Part shown: positions 13,101 through 23,716 of the stretch, piece by piece
Position numbering within the stretch: the first letter of the stretch is position 1
Layout of the letters: each line of letters begins with the position of its first letter
DNA from: Pyrocephalus nanus
Taxonomy: Eukaryota > Chordata > Aves > Passeriformes > Tyrannidae
Reading direction: 5' to 3'
DNA length: 64,000 nt
Assembly (NCBI GenBank): GCA_038380795.1
Contig: CM076272.1
Coordinates: 2,423,001-2,487,000 of the forward strand
The notes under the pieces: generated by a model
Database searches by the model: none
Seen by the model: the letters and a program-made list of their open reading frames with translations, nothing else
Told to the model about the DNA's origin: nothing
Made by a program: the position numbers and the translations under genes

Positions 13101-14879
13101 TCTCAGGCTGGGCTGGGACAGACAGCACCCCTGAGATGGACAAGAAGTTTGGGAATCAAGGACTCAGGGATTCTGTGCCTGGTGAGTAAAACAAAAAGTC
13201 TGCTTGGCTTTTGTGTTTAGTTTCTGTTCTTGCCCCGTGACAGAAACCCAGAAAAGGCACCTAGGAGATGTCTGAGCATCTCTGGAGAAAGATCAGTGAC
13301 TACAAACAAACAATCTTGATGGAAAGCAGAGTATCAAAGTCACTCAGATCTTTTGAGCACTCATATTTAGTGCCTGTCAATGCTGAGATTCTGATGCCAT
13401 TAAGAGGTTGCTGATTGCCGAAGCTGCTGCTTTCCATTTCTCTTGCTGCAGTCGGGACATGATTAAAATGTTCCACGTGTGGAAGTTTCTGCAGGATTGA
13501 CACCGTGCCATAACGATGCACGGCCAGCCTGGAACATCTAAATATTGACATTAATGTGCGTGATCCCCTCTAGGACGTGCCAGGACATCAGCAATGACTG
13601 CTGTGAGAAAGTCTGTCTCTGAAGGAAGCACCTAATAACTCTTTTTGCAGGAGCTTTTAACACTGAGCTTGTGCAGTCTGTGGCAAGGCCAGGGACTGAG
13701 AACATATTGCAGTTATTACAGGGCCTGAAGTCCAAGTTCCTTTAAAGACACGTCACCAGCAACGTGTGTTTTAATCAGAACTATTTCAGTGAAGTAAATT
13801 GGAATCATCTGGACCTGACTGGCACCGTGTTCTCTCAAGTGTGATTTATCCTGTAATTCCTTAATGAACTCGATGTCAATACTTTGGGATGGACAGCAAG
13901 AGCAAAGGGGACAGATCTGTTAGCACAGGTTGGGCAGAAACGTTGCTGTCGATGACTTTGCTGCAGCAACGAAGGGAACCTTCAAAACAGGTCCTAGGGC
14001 AGCTGTGGGAACGGTCAGGATGCTGTAAGAGGTCCATTTTCAGGGACAGAGCTTTCTTCCTTGCTGTATTTACGTAAGAGGAGAATTAACGAATTCACTG
14101 ATTTATCGCCGATGTTTCATCCCGCTGAAAAAATCTCCAAGAACTGACTCCAGGACTGGGGATGGGGAACACCTTGCAGTGTCCCTCCTAACCCCACAGC
14201 CAGGGTGCCGAGCAGGAGGGACACTAAGTCCCATTTTCAAGGAGGGGAAGCAGGAGGAGATAAAAGTGCAATGTTTATGTGTCAGTGTGTGTGTGAAAAA
14301 GCCCTCGTGTCACACCCGGCAGGCACAGCTGGAGATGAGCACAGGGCTGTTCTTCCAGCTCGTTAGGGAGTGACCCATTTTGTTCAAAAGTCATTCACTT
14401 CTACCTTCTGCTAATGACAGGCAGATGGCAGGGCTGACAACCCTCACCCCAGTGCTGGGAAAGCAGGCTGAGCCCCCCCTGAGAGCTGTGCAGCTGACAG
14501 GGTTTTGGTGACAGAAGGGGACACTGCGCACCCCTCAGGTGGGGTGGATGGTGCTGTTGAACGTCCCACTCTTATTTTCCTGGAGCTGTTTGATTTTAAG
14601 TGGGGGTTGGCACCGTGGCACGCGAGATTTTCCACACCCACACAAATTCCCCTCTCCCCACAGCCAGCGTTCTGTGTGTTAATGTGCCAGTGGGGAACAC
14701 TCTGCATTGTGTGTAAAAGTTAAAAAAAAAAAATCTCAAATGTAATACTTGGAACCACAGAAAGATCTCAGCATAAAGGCCTGAATCCGTTCCAAGGCAG
14801 GGAGGAGGAGAATAGAAAGGGAATTTATAACTTTTTCTTGCCGCTTTTCTTCTTCTTTGTTTTGGCCGAGAAACAAAAC

Positions 14880-15270
14880 TTAAGGAAGGGTTGGAATACT
14901 TTGCTGTAATTAAAAGCCTGGGAAGAGCTTCTTTGTATGCTTTTTAACTTACATGCACTTGAACAAATTGCTGTACAGCTCCCTAAATTGTTTGACATTT
15001 GCTCTTGTTAGGGCAAATTACGGTTACATCTACTCCTTGACCCTGATATTTTGTGAAAGAGTAAGTTGCTCTCTTCTAACTTTAAACAATTGCATGTGCT
15101 AAATGCTTGTAATAAGTGCAGTGGCCTGTTAAATGAAGCCTTAATTTATTCAGGATATGTTAATGTTATGAATACTTTTGAATAAGTAATTATCATTTTG
15201 CCCGGAGCTGCATCATTTGGATGCTGCAATAATTAGGGTGCCCATTAGCCAGATTTCATCTTCTAATAAC
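14880..15270. promoter_or_regulatory. Candidate conserved non-coding element (AT-rich)
   Basis: An abruptly AT-rich block in an otherwise GC-rich intergenic region. It holds several homeodomain-type cores (TAATTA at about 15,187, TAATTT, ATTA) and few CpG or simple repeats, the texture of developmental enhancers near genes such as CRABP1. No alignment was possible, so this is pattern-based inference only. Confidence 0.3.
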
Positions 15271-17084
15271 ACAGAGTAAATACAGGAGGAGATGGAGGGG
15301 AAGAAGTTCGTGTCTCCAAGAAGAAGATCTCGGGGTGAGGATTTAAAAGACGTTTCTGTGTGAGCAGGATGGGGGCTGGGTGAGTTTGTGGGGCTGGTGC
15401 AGCGGTGCCACCGTTCAGAGCCGTCACAGCTGGGTGGCTGCAGGCAGCAGCAGCCCTGGGGATGGCAGGGGGGCCGCCACTCTTTGTGCTGGGCACGGCA
15501 CAAGCATCCCCTGGCAGCCCCCTGACACCCCCCTGGCGAAGGGAACGGTTCACATGGTCATCAGCAGATGAGATCAGTCTCAAGGAAACCATGAGAACCT
15601 CCAAACATTCTGGTGCTCACTGGCTGGGAATGGTGGGAATCTCCCTCCCAGTTAGCAGGCCTGGAGATGGATAATCCCCCTGTCATCCTGCACTCTGGGC
15701 AGCAATTCTGAGCTCACTGTAATGCTCCCACAGTCACCCACACACACAGAAAGGGGCTTCTGAAAATCAATCTGCTCTCTGCAGTTTGGAAACACGTTCC
15801 CAGTGCAGTCCCTGAGTCTCTGCTCTGTCCAGAGCTCAGTATTCCTGCACACAGGATGGAAGGAATGAGGGTTATCCGTGGCAAGAAGGTGGGAGAAGAC
15901 CTTGCCTCACACAGATGTGAGCCCTCATGGAGCAATAGGGATGCAATACCCAGAGCTAGTGCCACCAGCAGCCCCAAACAACCTGCCTTTGGTCAAGAAA
16001 GCAGCTCTGGCTCCTCCTCTGCCCCTGCTCGAAGAGTTGGGATGTGCCTTTCTGGATGAGTCTAGGATAGAGGGAATGACAGGTTGGGGATTGCAGCCAG
16101 GATTTACTAAAACAGAAGGTGCTTGTGGGGGAACATCCTTCCACATCCCTTGAAAATAGATGCAGGAGTGTCCTTAAAGGATGTCCCACAGCTCCTTCAC
16201 CCCAGCCAGGCAAGGCCTCGTTGCTGAGACCTGAGCTCGGTGCTGCCCCTCCTGAGGGGCTGCTTGGCTTGTGCTGTCCCTGCACACACAGCTGGGACAT
16301 CTTGGTGCAGTCCTGCTGAGGGAAAGCACCGGTGTGGCCATAAAGGATTCCTCTGAAAGCTCATCTGCAAAGTGCCAGCTGCATTTCTAACTACAAAACC
16401 AGCGACGGTGCCCTTCGTGCCTAACGACTTCAGGGGCATAATTTGTCTTGTATTGGTATAATAACTACTATTTTCTCGTGCTCAGTGTGGCAACAACAGC
16501 CAGGAGGCATCAGGCCTGCATGGAACTTTCATCAGAGATGTTGTTTTCTCCATGAAAATTGGCAAAGCCCTGTGTTGTTTCTGGAGATCTTTGCAGTTTG
16601 GATGCGTTGTTGTCTCCTCATCCGTGCTCGTGATAAACCGGGCACTCCTGACAGTTGTTTTGTGGAGCTGTGGCTAAGGAAATTAAGTGTCCTGGGGACA
16701 GAAAGACACACTCCCTTCCTCAGGGGGCCCAAACGATCCTCGTGGAGGTTGCCATCTCTTGTCTTCCAGTGGTGAGCTGGAGGATGAGAGCAGCACAGAA
16801 AACAAATCATTCACACAAGCCTTGCCTCAGTGCCTGCCCTCTCAGCTCTCCTCCAGAGCCACGCTGTTTTCACTTCACTGGCTTCCTGGTCTCTGCCTGT
16901 GCCTGGGAAACGTTGTCCCATCTGCTGGGGGGGGTGTCTCAGGCAGCCCTCGATCGTGGGACACGAAGCTGCGCTCAGCTTCATCTGCAGTTCCAGCTGA
17001 GCGCATCCAGCCTGGCCGGGCAGCCAGCAGAGCTGGGGCCGGGGCCTCTTGGCTTCGTCTGCTGAAAGGTAAATGACTGCAAGG

Positions 17085-17290
17085 ACGAAAACGGGGCTTT
17101 TTAATTGCCAAGCCACTCGAATCAATAGGGAACTCTGCACGTTACTACGTGTGGTCTCCATGGACCCCATTGAAGGATGAAGGCAGCTGTGACCTCGCTT
17201 CATCACCCTGGCCTCAATCAATAAGCTACCAGCTTTTAAAGTCCCAAAAGGTGTGATTAAGTCTGTGCTGCACGAAGTTAGCTCTCCTAG
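17085..17290. promoter_or_regulatory. Candidate conserved non-coding element
   Basis: The block has repeated ATCAAT/GATTAA motifs (about 17,121, 17,214 and 17,255) and an inverted ACGTTACTACGT segment at about 17,139. It stands out from repetitive flanks. This is inference from composition only. Confidence 0.2.
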
Positions 17291-18884
17291 CACAGAGCCC
17301 ATTGTCCTGGCTGAAAGGACCTGAAAGCCCTTATTCTGTGGGGGTTAATGAGCAGATGTCCCTGGAAGGAAGCCCATCAGCCCCGGGCCTCGGTGCCAGG
17401 AGTTCCTGCAGCTGATCTCATGGCCCCTTTGCACCCCTGCCTTAGCTGCAGTGGGCAAACAGGTCTGGTGTGTGCAGGGGTAACCTGTGGATAAGCAGGG
17501 ATAACCAGGGGTGTCCTGGGAGGGCACTGGAAAGGGAGTTGGGTTGTTCTGTTCCACTGCTCTTAGTCCAGGAGAGGACAATCCAGAGGGATTGAAACCC
17601 AGAGCCTTCCACACCTGAGACTGTGACAGGGCACGTTTCAAATCCACCACCTTCTCTGGAGCAGTCCCTCTGCATTTACAGGTGTAAATGTGATAGTGCC
17701 AGCCAGGCCTGAGTCAGACTGTCCCCGTGTGATAGCAAGGCTTGAACGGGACAATTGCACTGTCTGTGTGAACACAGCAAGGACAGGTTTAGGGTTTGCA
17801 GCAGCAGATGCCTCAGCACCTTTGGCAGGAAGGGAATGGGCAGTGCAGCCTGGGGAAATAAATAAAAATAAGTAAAAATTAAAAATAAAAGCAGAAGCTG
17901 CCTCCTATGATGCTAGGACCTGACTTGTTCAGCAGGGCTAATATTGATACATCATTCTCAAAGGGCCATTTCCACGGCACCCTTTCCATGTAGAAACCCA
18001 ACAGGAAATCCCTCAGCTTGAAAGGGCTCTGGGAGCGGCTGCTTTCTTGTATTTTCCTTTTGCCCTGTCTCGTTACTGATCCCAGAGCTCCAGAGGCTGT
18101 GAGGATGCCTCACTCCAAGGAAAACACCAGCACTGGTGCATTATTGACTGGCTGTTACTCCACTCAGGGTGGAGAATTTGGTCAGCACGGGATAACCAGG
18201 GTATGTGAGAATTACTGGAGCATCATCATCGGTCTTTTTGCAGTTGTTAATGAAGGCTTTTATCTTCCTTTTGCACATTAAAACATCGAGCAGCATTAAT
18301 AAATCTCCAGTCCCTGCAGCCAGCAGCTGCTTTGCTTTTGGAGGGAGAGGAGCTCTGGAAAATCTTCCTCCCAGGCAGTTGTGCCTTGCAGGTGAACCCC
18401 TGACAGATCATTAAGGATTTGCTGCTCAAAGGGTGGAGGCAGAAACCAACTTCCATATGCACAGGGGATGGAGCACAGATGAACCCAGCCGGGGATTCAC
18501 TCGGAGTGCAAGATTAGTTTCCTTTGAAATGCCATCAGGAGGCATTTGCTCACAATCTAGGTCACGGCAACAAAGGCTGTGGGAGGGGTTGACTGAAGGC
18601 GGGAGGAGCGAGGCTGAAATTACCTGTGCTCAACAGCTGCCCCAGCCAGATGTTTGACACATTAAATATTCTGGGGGGAAGAAATGGAATTGTGCATTTA
18701 TGTGAGTCCACACAATGATCTCATAACTCTCCTACCTGAGCTATTGCTAAAAATCCCTGCTGCTCTTCGTGCTAAAAGCCTGTTCACAGCTCGTATTGTG
18801 GAGGTTTTTCTACTGCTTCACTTCCTTCCCCTGAATAAAATAATTGTTCTTTGAGCTCAGGGCCGTGAACCAAACACTGATACA

Positions 18885-18950
18885 GATTAGTTTGAGGTGC
18901 GGTGCTCAGGCTGTGATTAGTTTGAGGTGCAGCGCTCAGGCACTGATTAA
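18885..18950 (+). repeat. 30-bp tandem duplication (two copies plus a stub)
   Basis: GATTAGTTTGAGGTGC occurs at 18,885 and 18,915, each followed by a GGTGCTCAGG/AGCGCTCAGG tail, and GATTAATTT begins a third partial unit at 18,945. The period is exactly 30 bp. No function is evident. Confidence 0.8.
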
Positions 18951-21900
18951 TTTACCAGCTGTAGGCAGAGCTCCAGAGGAAATTAAAAAGATGGAGAGTG
19001 CTGAAAACTGCAGAGGGAAAGAAACTCCATCAGGGTCCACTGACTCATAAGAAAGAGAGGGGTTTAGATTGAGATCTGCTGGATTTTAGGGTTCTTGCTG
19101 CCCTGAGAGCCGGCCTGTCTGGGAGACACTTTCTGTGTCACGCCAGCAGTGGAGCGGAAACTTTTTCTTTTAACAGGCAGGAGGGAGGGGGAACAGCCCT
19201 GCACAAAACCCAAGCTCTCAGAAGAGGAAAAAAATGCATGCACCTTTTCAAAATCCTTCAGGATGCAGCTGCAGATAATGAAGACAAATGATTCCCTCAA
19301 AATAAAGGTAATAATGGAAACAAGCCATGCTTGGAGTTCACCTCAGCTGTACGTTCTGATGGAAGCAAATGGAGCCCATTAATGCCAGGAGGAGGCAGAA
19401 ACAAGGATGAAGGGTTATTTAAAATGTCTGAGGGGTGTGTACAAAGGAGTGTGAGGCAGCAAATCATCCTTGAGATGACGAGAACAGGAACAATCCTGAT
19501 GCACACTGGAAATACCTCATGGCCTCTCCACTTGCTGATGGCTGGAGCAGCATCTCTAGTGCCCCCTCCCAAATGAGATGTCTCAGCAAGCAGCATCAAG
19601 GAGAAAACAGTCAGAATGTTTTCAGAAATACACTTCTTCTTGTCAGGAGGCACCAGTGGGGCTCCAAAGCTCTCCTGTCAGCCATGGAATATTAATTGGA
19701 AAGCATAGTGGGTTCAAGGCAGGATTTTTGCTGAAAAATCTCCCACTTACAGAAAATACCCCATTAATTTAGGCACTCAGCAGCATTCCCAGAGACGTGG
19801 AAAAAGCTGGTCCCAAGATCCTCTTCCTGTTTCAGATGGTGCTGGGAGCTTCAGGCAGACGATGTGGAAGATGCCTGCTTGTGGGAAGAGCTTTTTTGGC
19901 AGCCTGGAGATTCTCCTCGTCCCTGGAAGCGAGGAGAAGATCTGAGAGAGAGAAATTTCACCTACATGCACTTCTAAACCAGATTACTGGTCACCTTATC
20001 ACTTCCCAGATAATGCTACTTGATAATGCAGCAAGGCTGGAGTGGCTCTTTGTGTTACTTCCTCTGCCTTCTGAGAAAATTCAGGCCATAAATTAAATGA
20101 AACCAAAGAGAAAAAGCATATTTTGAGCCGGAGAGGGAAGTGAGGGGATTCAAGGGGGGAGTAGAAAGCCTGGTTGTTTTCTGTCAGACCCCTCCCAGCA
20201 TTCCTGGATGATAACACAGCCCTGGATGATAACACCCCCTGAGCAGCAGGGCAGGGCTGTTCCATCTGCACCAACCGTGGAGTTGTCACCCAGGGCTGTT
20301 CAGAAGGAGGCTGGAGGTGCAGGGGACACGCTCTGCTGGCATGCCTGTCCCGACAGATCCGTGCTGGAGGAACAGCTGGCAGCCTGCATTAACGAGATTT
20401 AATCTGCTCTCCGAGGAGACATCACCATCAGGGGAGGCTGTGACCTCCCGGAGGGAGATTGACTGCCAACTTCACCAGGACAGGTGGAGCCACTGCTGCT
20501 GGTGGTCGGTGATGCCCTGAGCCCCCTGCAGCTCCGAGCAGCCTGTGCTCCACCTGCACAGCCTGTGCTGCACTGGGGGCTGGGGCAGCGTGGCACTGCT
20601 AAATGGAATAATACTGCCCCCAGAGAACAAAGACTTCCAGCTGTGATGAACATTTTACTGCCTGGGCCGGGGGTATCAAAGGGCTTTTGGGCTCTTCTGG
20701 AGCCGCTCAGTCCGGTTGGGTTTAAAATCAGCGCAGCTGTTCCCCAACTGGCTACAAAAATGCTTCCAGCAAATGCCACTTCCTGCTGTTGTGGAACCTG
20801 CATGGTCCTGCTCGGCTTGGCTCGAAGGTTGGCTCTTCTACTCCCTCCTCCTTCCCTGAGACCCAGCAGAGTCCATCCTCTCTGCGCTTCCCAGCACCGA
20901 CCCTCGGCACGTGGAAGGGAAATTTGAGGTGCTGAGGATGGCACAAGCAGCAGTAACGATTGTTTCTGCTTCTGCCAAGCGTGCAGAAATCTTTGGTGGT
21001 GATGCAGGGGCTGGAAGACTCAATCTGCACTGGGAAGTGAGCAACAGGGGTGTAAATTTAAAAGTAGACAGTTGAGGGTGTCTGTGCAGAAGAAGCCAGG
21101 ACAGCAGGACTGGAGCAGCTCCTCCTCTGCCCACGAGCTGCTGCTGGGTGATGTTGATGGGATGCTGAGCAGCAGAGCACCAGAAGGAGGGCTCTGAGCT
21201 CCTTGGACTTCTCTCCCAGGCACTGCCTTGTTCCAGCCTAGATTCCCCTCCATCCCTAGGATGCAGATGCCATCTGCAGGAGCCGCTGGATCCAGCCTCC
21301 TGCGAGCCACAGGAGCTGGGAAGGGAAAATCTGATCCAAGTGCTCAAAGAGGTGCCAGAAAAGAGACTCCTCCTGCCTCCCTGCCTGCCCCCAGGAAGGA
21401 AGCACAGCCCTTTTTTGTGGGGAGAGCAGCAAAACTGCCCCTCACAGCCAGGGGTGGGAGTGAGGGACACTGGTTTGCTCGGGCACCCTCCTATCTTAGG
21501 GTGTGGATTGAAGGCCCATCCTTGGAGCTGGGGATTTTCTGAGACAGATGATCCGATATTTCTGGCTCAGACTGTTCCCAGTTTCCAGGAAGGATGGGGA
21601 TGATCATTTCCCTCAGAGGTTGGGGTTTATCTTGCTGAAAGCCTCACACAGTGCAAGATATCCAGAAGTCCTGAGTACCCCCCCAGCATCTCCCTGTCCT
21701 TTGGAGCACAGTGACTGAGCTGAAAGCAGAACTTGCTGTGAGCCACATCCCAGAAAAAAACACACGAGGAAGTGGCTTGTCCTGCTGTGGAGGTTTCCAT
21801 GGATGAGCTGTCACCGCATTAGAAGCATTTAATAGCACTCAGCAGTTAAAAAGAGCTTTAATCCCACCCCTACCTCCCTAAGGCACCGGGGAATTGCAGT

Positions 21901-22249
21901 GCCTGGGGCAGAGAGGTGTGACTTTGTGATCCTTCTTGCCAAGGGTTTCAGTAAATTCCCTGAATTCCTTTCTTGTGGATCATCTGGGCTCTCTGGGATG
22001 CACCCAAGAGCAGTGCCCAGCCCTCCGCCCCCTCCCTTTCCCCCTGCAGATTATGAGAAATGCCCACGGTGGCACTTGCCAAATGGAACATTCTCCTGAG
22101 GGAGTGAGGGAGGAGAGCGAGCACTTTGGCTCCCCAGGGCAGATGGCAGGTGAGCACTGCCTCCCTGAGAGGGAAAACACTGGTTCCTAGGGGTTTTAGG
22201 GCTGGAAGCTGAGCCAGCAGCACCTGAGCTTGCAAAAAATCCTGAGGTG

Positions 22250-22796
22250 AGACACTGTGTCACACTGTCCCAGTGTCGCAGGGACAGGAGCAGTGTCACA
22301 CACACACTGTCACAGTGCCCCAGTGTCACAGGGACAGGAGCAGTGTCCCAGTGTCCCAGGGACAGGAGCAGTGTCACAGTGTCATACACACACTGTTACA
22401 GTGTCCCAGTGTCCCAGGGACAGGAGCAGTGTCACAGTGTCATACACACACTGTTACAGTGTCCCAGTGTCCCAGGGACAGGAGCAGTGTCACAGTGTCA
22501 TACACACACTGTTACAGTGTCCCAGTGTCCCAGGGACAGGAGCAGTGTCACAGTGTCATACACACACTGTTACAGTGTCCCAGTGTCCCAGGACAGGAGC
22601 AGTGTCACAGTGTCATACACACACTGTTACAGTGTCCCAGTGTCCCAGGACAGGAGCAGTGTCACTGTCACAGTGTCTCAGTGTCGCAGGGACAGGAGCA
22701 GTGTCACAGTGTCATACACACACTGTCACAGTGTCCCCGACTGTCACAGGGACAGGAGCAGTGTCACACACACACTGTCACACTGTCCCAGTGTCG
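22250..22796 (+). repeat. Minisatellite upstream of the IREB2 promoter (58-bp unit)
   Basis: Ten copies of the core GACAGGAGCAG alternate with CAGTGTCCCAGTGTCCC and ATACACACACTG blocks. Five central units share a 58-bp period, and the outer units are shorter or diverged. Five units contain ACACTGTTACAGTGT, a near-perfect 6-bp inverted repeat with a 3-nt loop. The array stays open in all three + frames only because stops are absent from the unit. It ends directly at the IREB2 CpG island. Confidence 0.9.
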
Positions 22797-22900
22797 CGCG
22801 CTGTGTCCCCCCGCTCCCTCCCGCCGTACCCCTCCGTGCCGCCAGGGGGCGCCCTGGGCCCCGCCCCCACAGTTTGGCCCCGCCCCTTTCCCCCCTCAAT

Positions 22901-23097
22901 TATCGCGAGAGCCTCCGCTGCCCTCCCTCGGCTCCTTCCGCCCTCCCCCTGAAGTCTCGCGAGAGCTCGCTCCCTGTCCTGCCTGGCTCCGAGGCGGTCT
23001 CGCGACATCCGTCCCCCCCCCCCGAGGGGAGGAGCCCGTCTCAGTCTCGCGAGATCCCCGCGGCGGTGGCGGCGGGGCGCGGCGCAGTCTCGCGAGA
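22901..23097. promoter_or_regulatory. Cluster of five TCTCGCGAGA palindromes (BANP-type boxes)
   Basis: Perfect TCTCGCGAGA palindromes lie at 22,955-22,964, 23,045-23,054 and 23,088-23,097. One-sided or one-mismatch versions lie at 22,901-22,910 (TATCGCGAGA) and 22,998-23,007 (TCTCGCGACA). This is the CGCG element known from many CpG-island promoters of housekeeping genes and reported to be bound by BANP in a methylation-sensitive way. Occupancy here is inference. Confidence 0.75.
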
Positions 23098-23138
23098 GGC
23101 GCGCGCCTCGCCCCCCCCCCCCGGTCCCTGAGGCGGAC

Positions 23139-23716
23139 ATGGTGGCCGGCGATGGACCCTCCCAGCGCAGGTCGGTCACGGCGGCCCGGGCCGCCCGCTC
23201 GGGGCTCAGGGCACCGCCTCGCCCTCCGCCTCGCCCTCCGCGCCGCAGCCCCGGCCCGCGGGGGGCCCGCCGGCGCCGTCCTCTCCCCCCCTCCCCCCGG
23301 GGTATTTATTCTGTGCGGGGATGGCCGCGGCCGGGCTCGCTCTGCCCCTGGGCGGGCAGCGCTTTGTGCCTCCCGCTGCACCGAGGGCCGGCTCTGTTAC
23401 CCGCGCCGGGGCCTTGCCCTGCGTGTAGATGGCACACCGAGACAACAGAGGTCAGGGGTGCGGGCTGTGCCCGTGACCGGCGTGACCCGCGATTGCGAGC
23501 GCTGCTAAAATCCACCTTACCACACACCTGCAGCGCGGCGCGTCTCAATCCCTTTGGAACCCTGTCCGTGTCACGTTTATTTACACTCCAGAGGAACGTT
23601 ATTTTTGTCGGAATCAGCGATAAAATCTCGCGTGAGTGCTCCGTGGGAGCTCCCGGTCCGTGGTGTGTGTAACTGTTCCTTTCCTCCCCAGGAAGCCCCT
23701 ACCAGCCCGTCATTGA
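23139..23716 (+). other. Upstream overlapping ORF in the IREB2 leader
   Basis: An ATG at 23,139 lies 13 bases before the IREB2 start in another frame. It has G at -3 and G at +4, a strong initiation context. Across the exon 1/2 junction (23,170 to 23,692) it encodes 18 residues and stops at TGA 23,714-23,716, downstream of the IREB2 ATG, so the two frames overlap. It only matters if transcription starts upstream of 23,139. Confidence 0.5.
23152..23170 (+). CDS. IREB2: IREB2 coding exon 1
   Basis: Encodes MDPPSA plus the first base of Gly7 and ends in phase 1. The donor is GTCGGT, weaker than the others in the gene. Confidence 0.88.

Larger units (their letters stand above)
10186..22245. other. 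CRABP1-IREB2 intergenic region
   Basis: About 12 kb without a recognisable gene. Long open frames around 10,920-11,900 and 20,400-21,600 occur in several overlapping frames and on both strands at once, which is what GC-rich non-coding avian DNA gives. Some AT-rich islands rich in TAAT/ATTA are listed separately as candidate conserved elements. No CR1 copy other than the upstream fragment was recognised. Confidence 0.5.
22797..23480 (+). promoter_or_regulatory. IREB2: IREB2 CpG-island promoter
   Basis: A CpG-dense, GC-rich block brackets the first IREB2 exon. It has GC boxes (CCCCGCCCC at about 22,879) and two long C-runs (about 23,013 and 23,111), but no TATA box in a sensible place. Five TCTCGCGAGA-type motifs fall within 200 bp just upstream of the coding start. 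Transcription probably begins between about 23,000 and 23,139; the exact start cannot be read from sequence. Confidence 0.8.

Noticed and set aside
22250..22796. Iron-responsive elements in the repeat upstream of IREB2, because CAGTGT (the IRE loop consensus CAGUGN) occurs many times
   Set aside because: I checked the bases flanking the different CAGTGT contexts. None gives the five-pair upper stem plus bulged C that an IRE needs, and the array lies upstream of the likely transcript.
23139..23170. ATG 23,139 as the IREB2 start codon
   Set aside because: Its frame does not continue into exon 2; after splicing it stops at 23,716. ATG 23,152 gives the IRP2-like MDPPSAG and a continuous 963-codon frame.
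22247..23508. Long open frames (up to 411 codons) across the minisatellite and CpG island
   Set aside because: They are open in all three frames because the repeat lacks stops, and the peptide is a low-complexity repeat with no splice or start logic.
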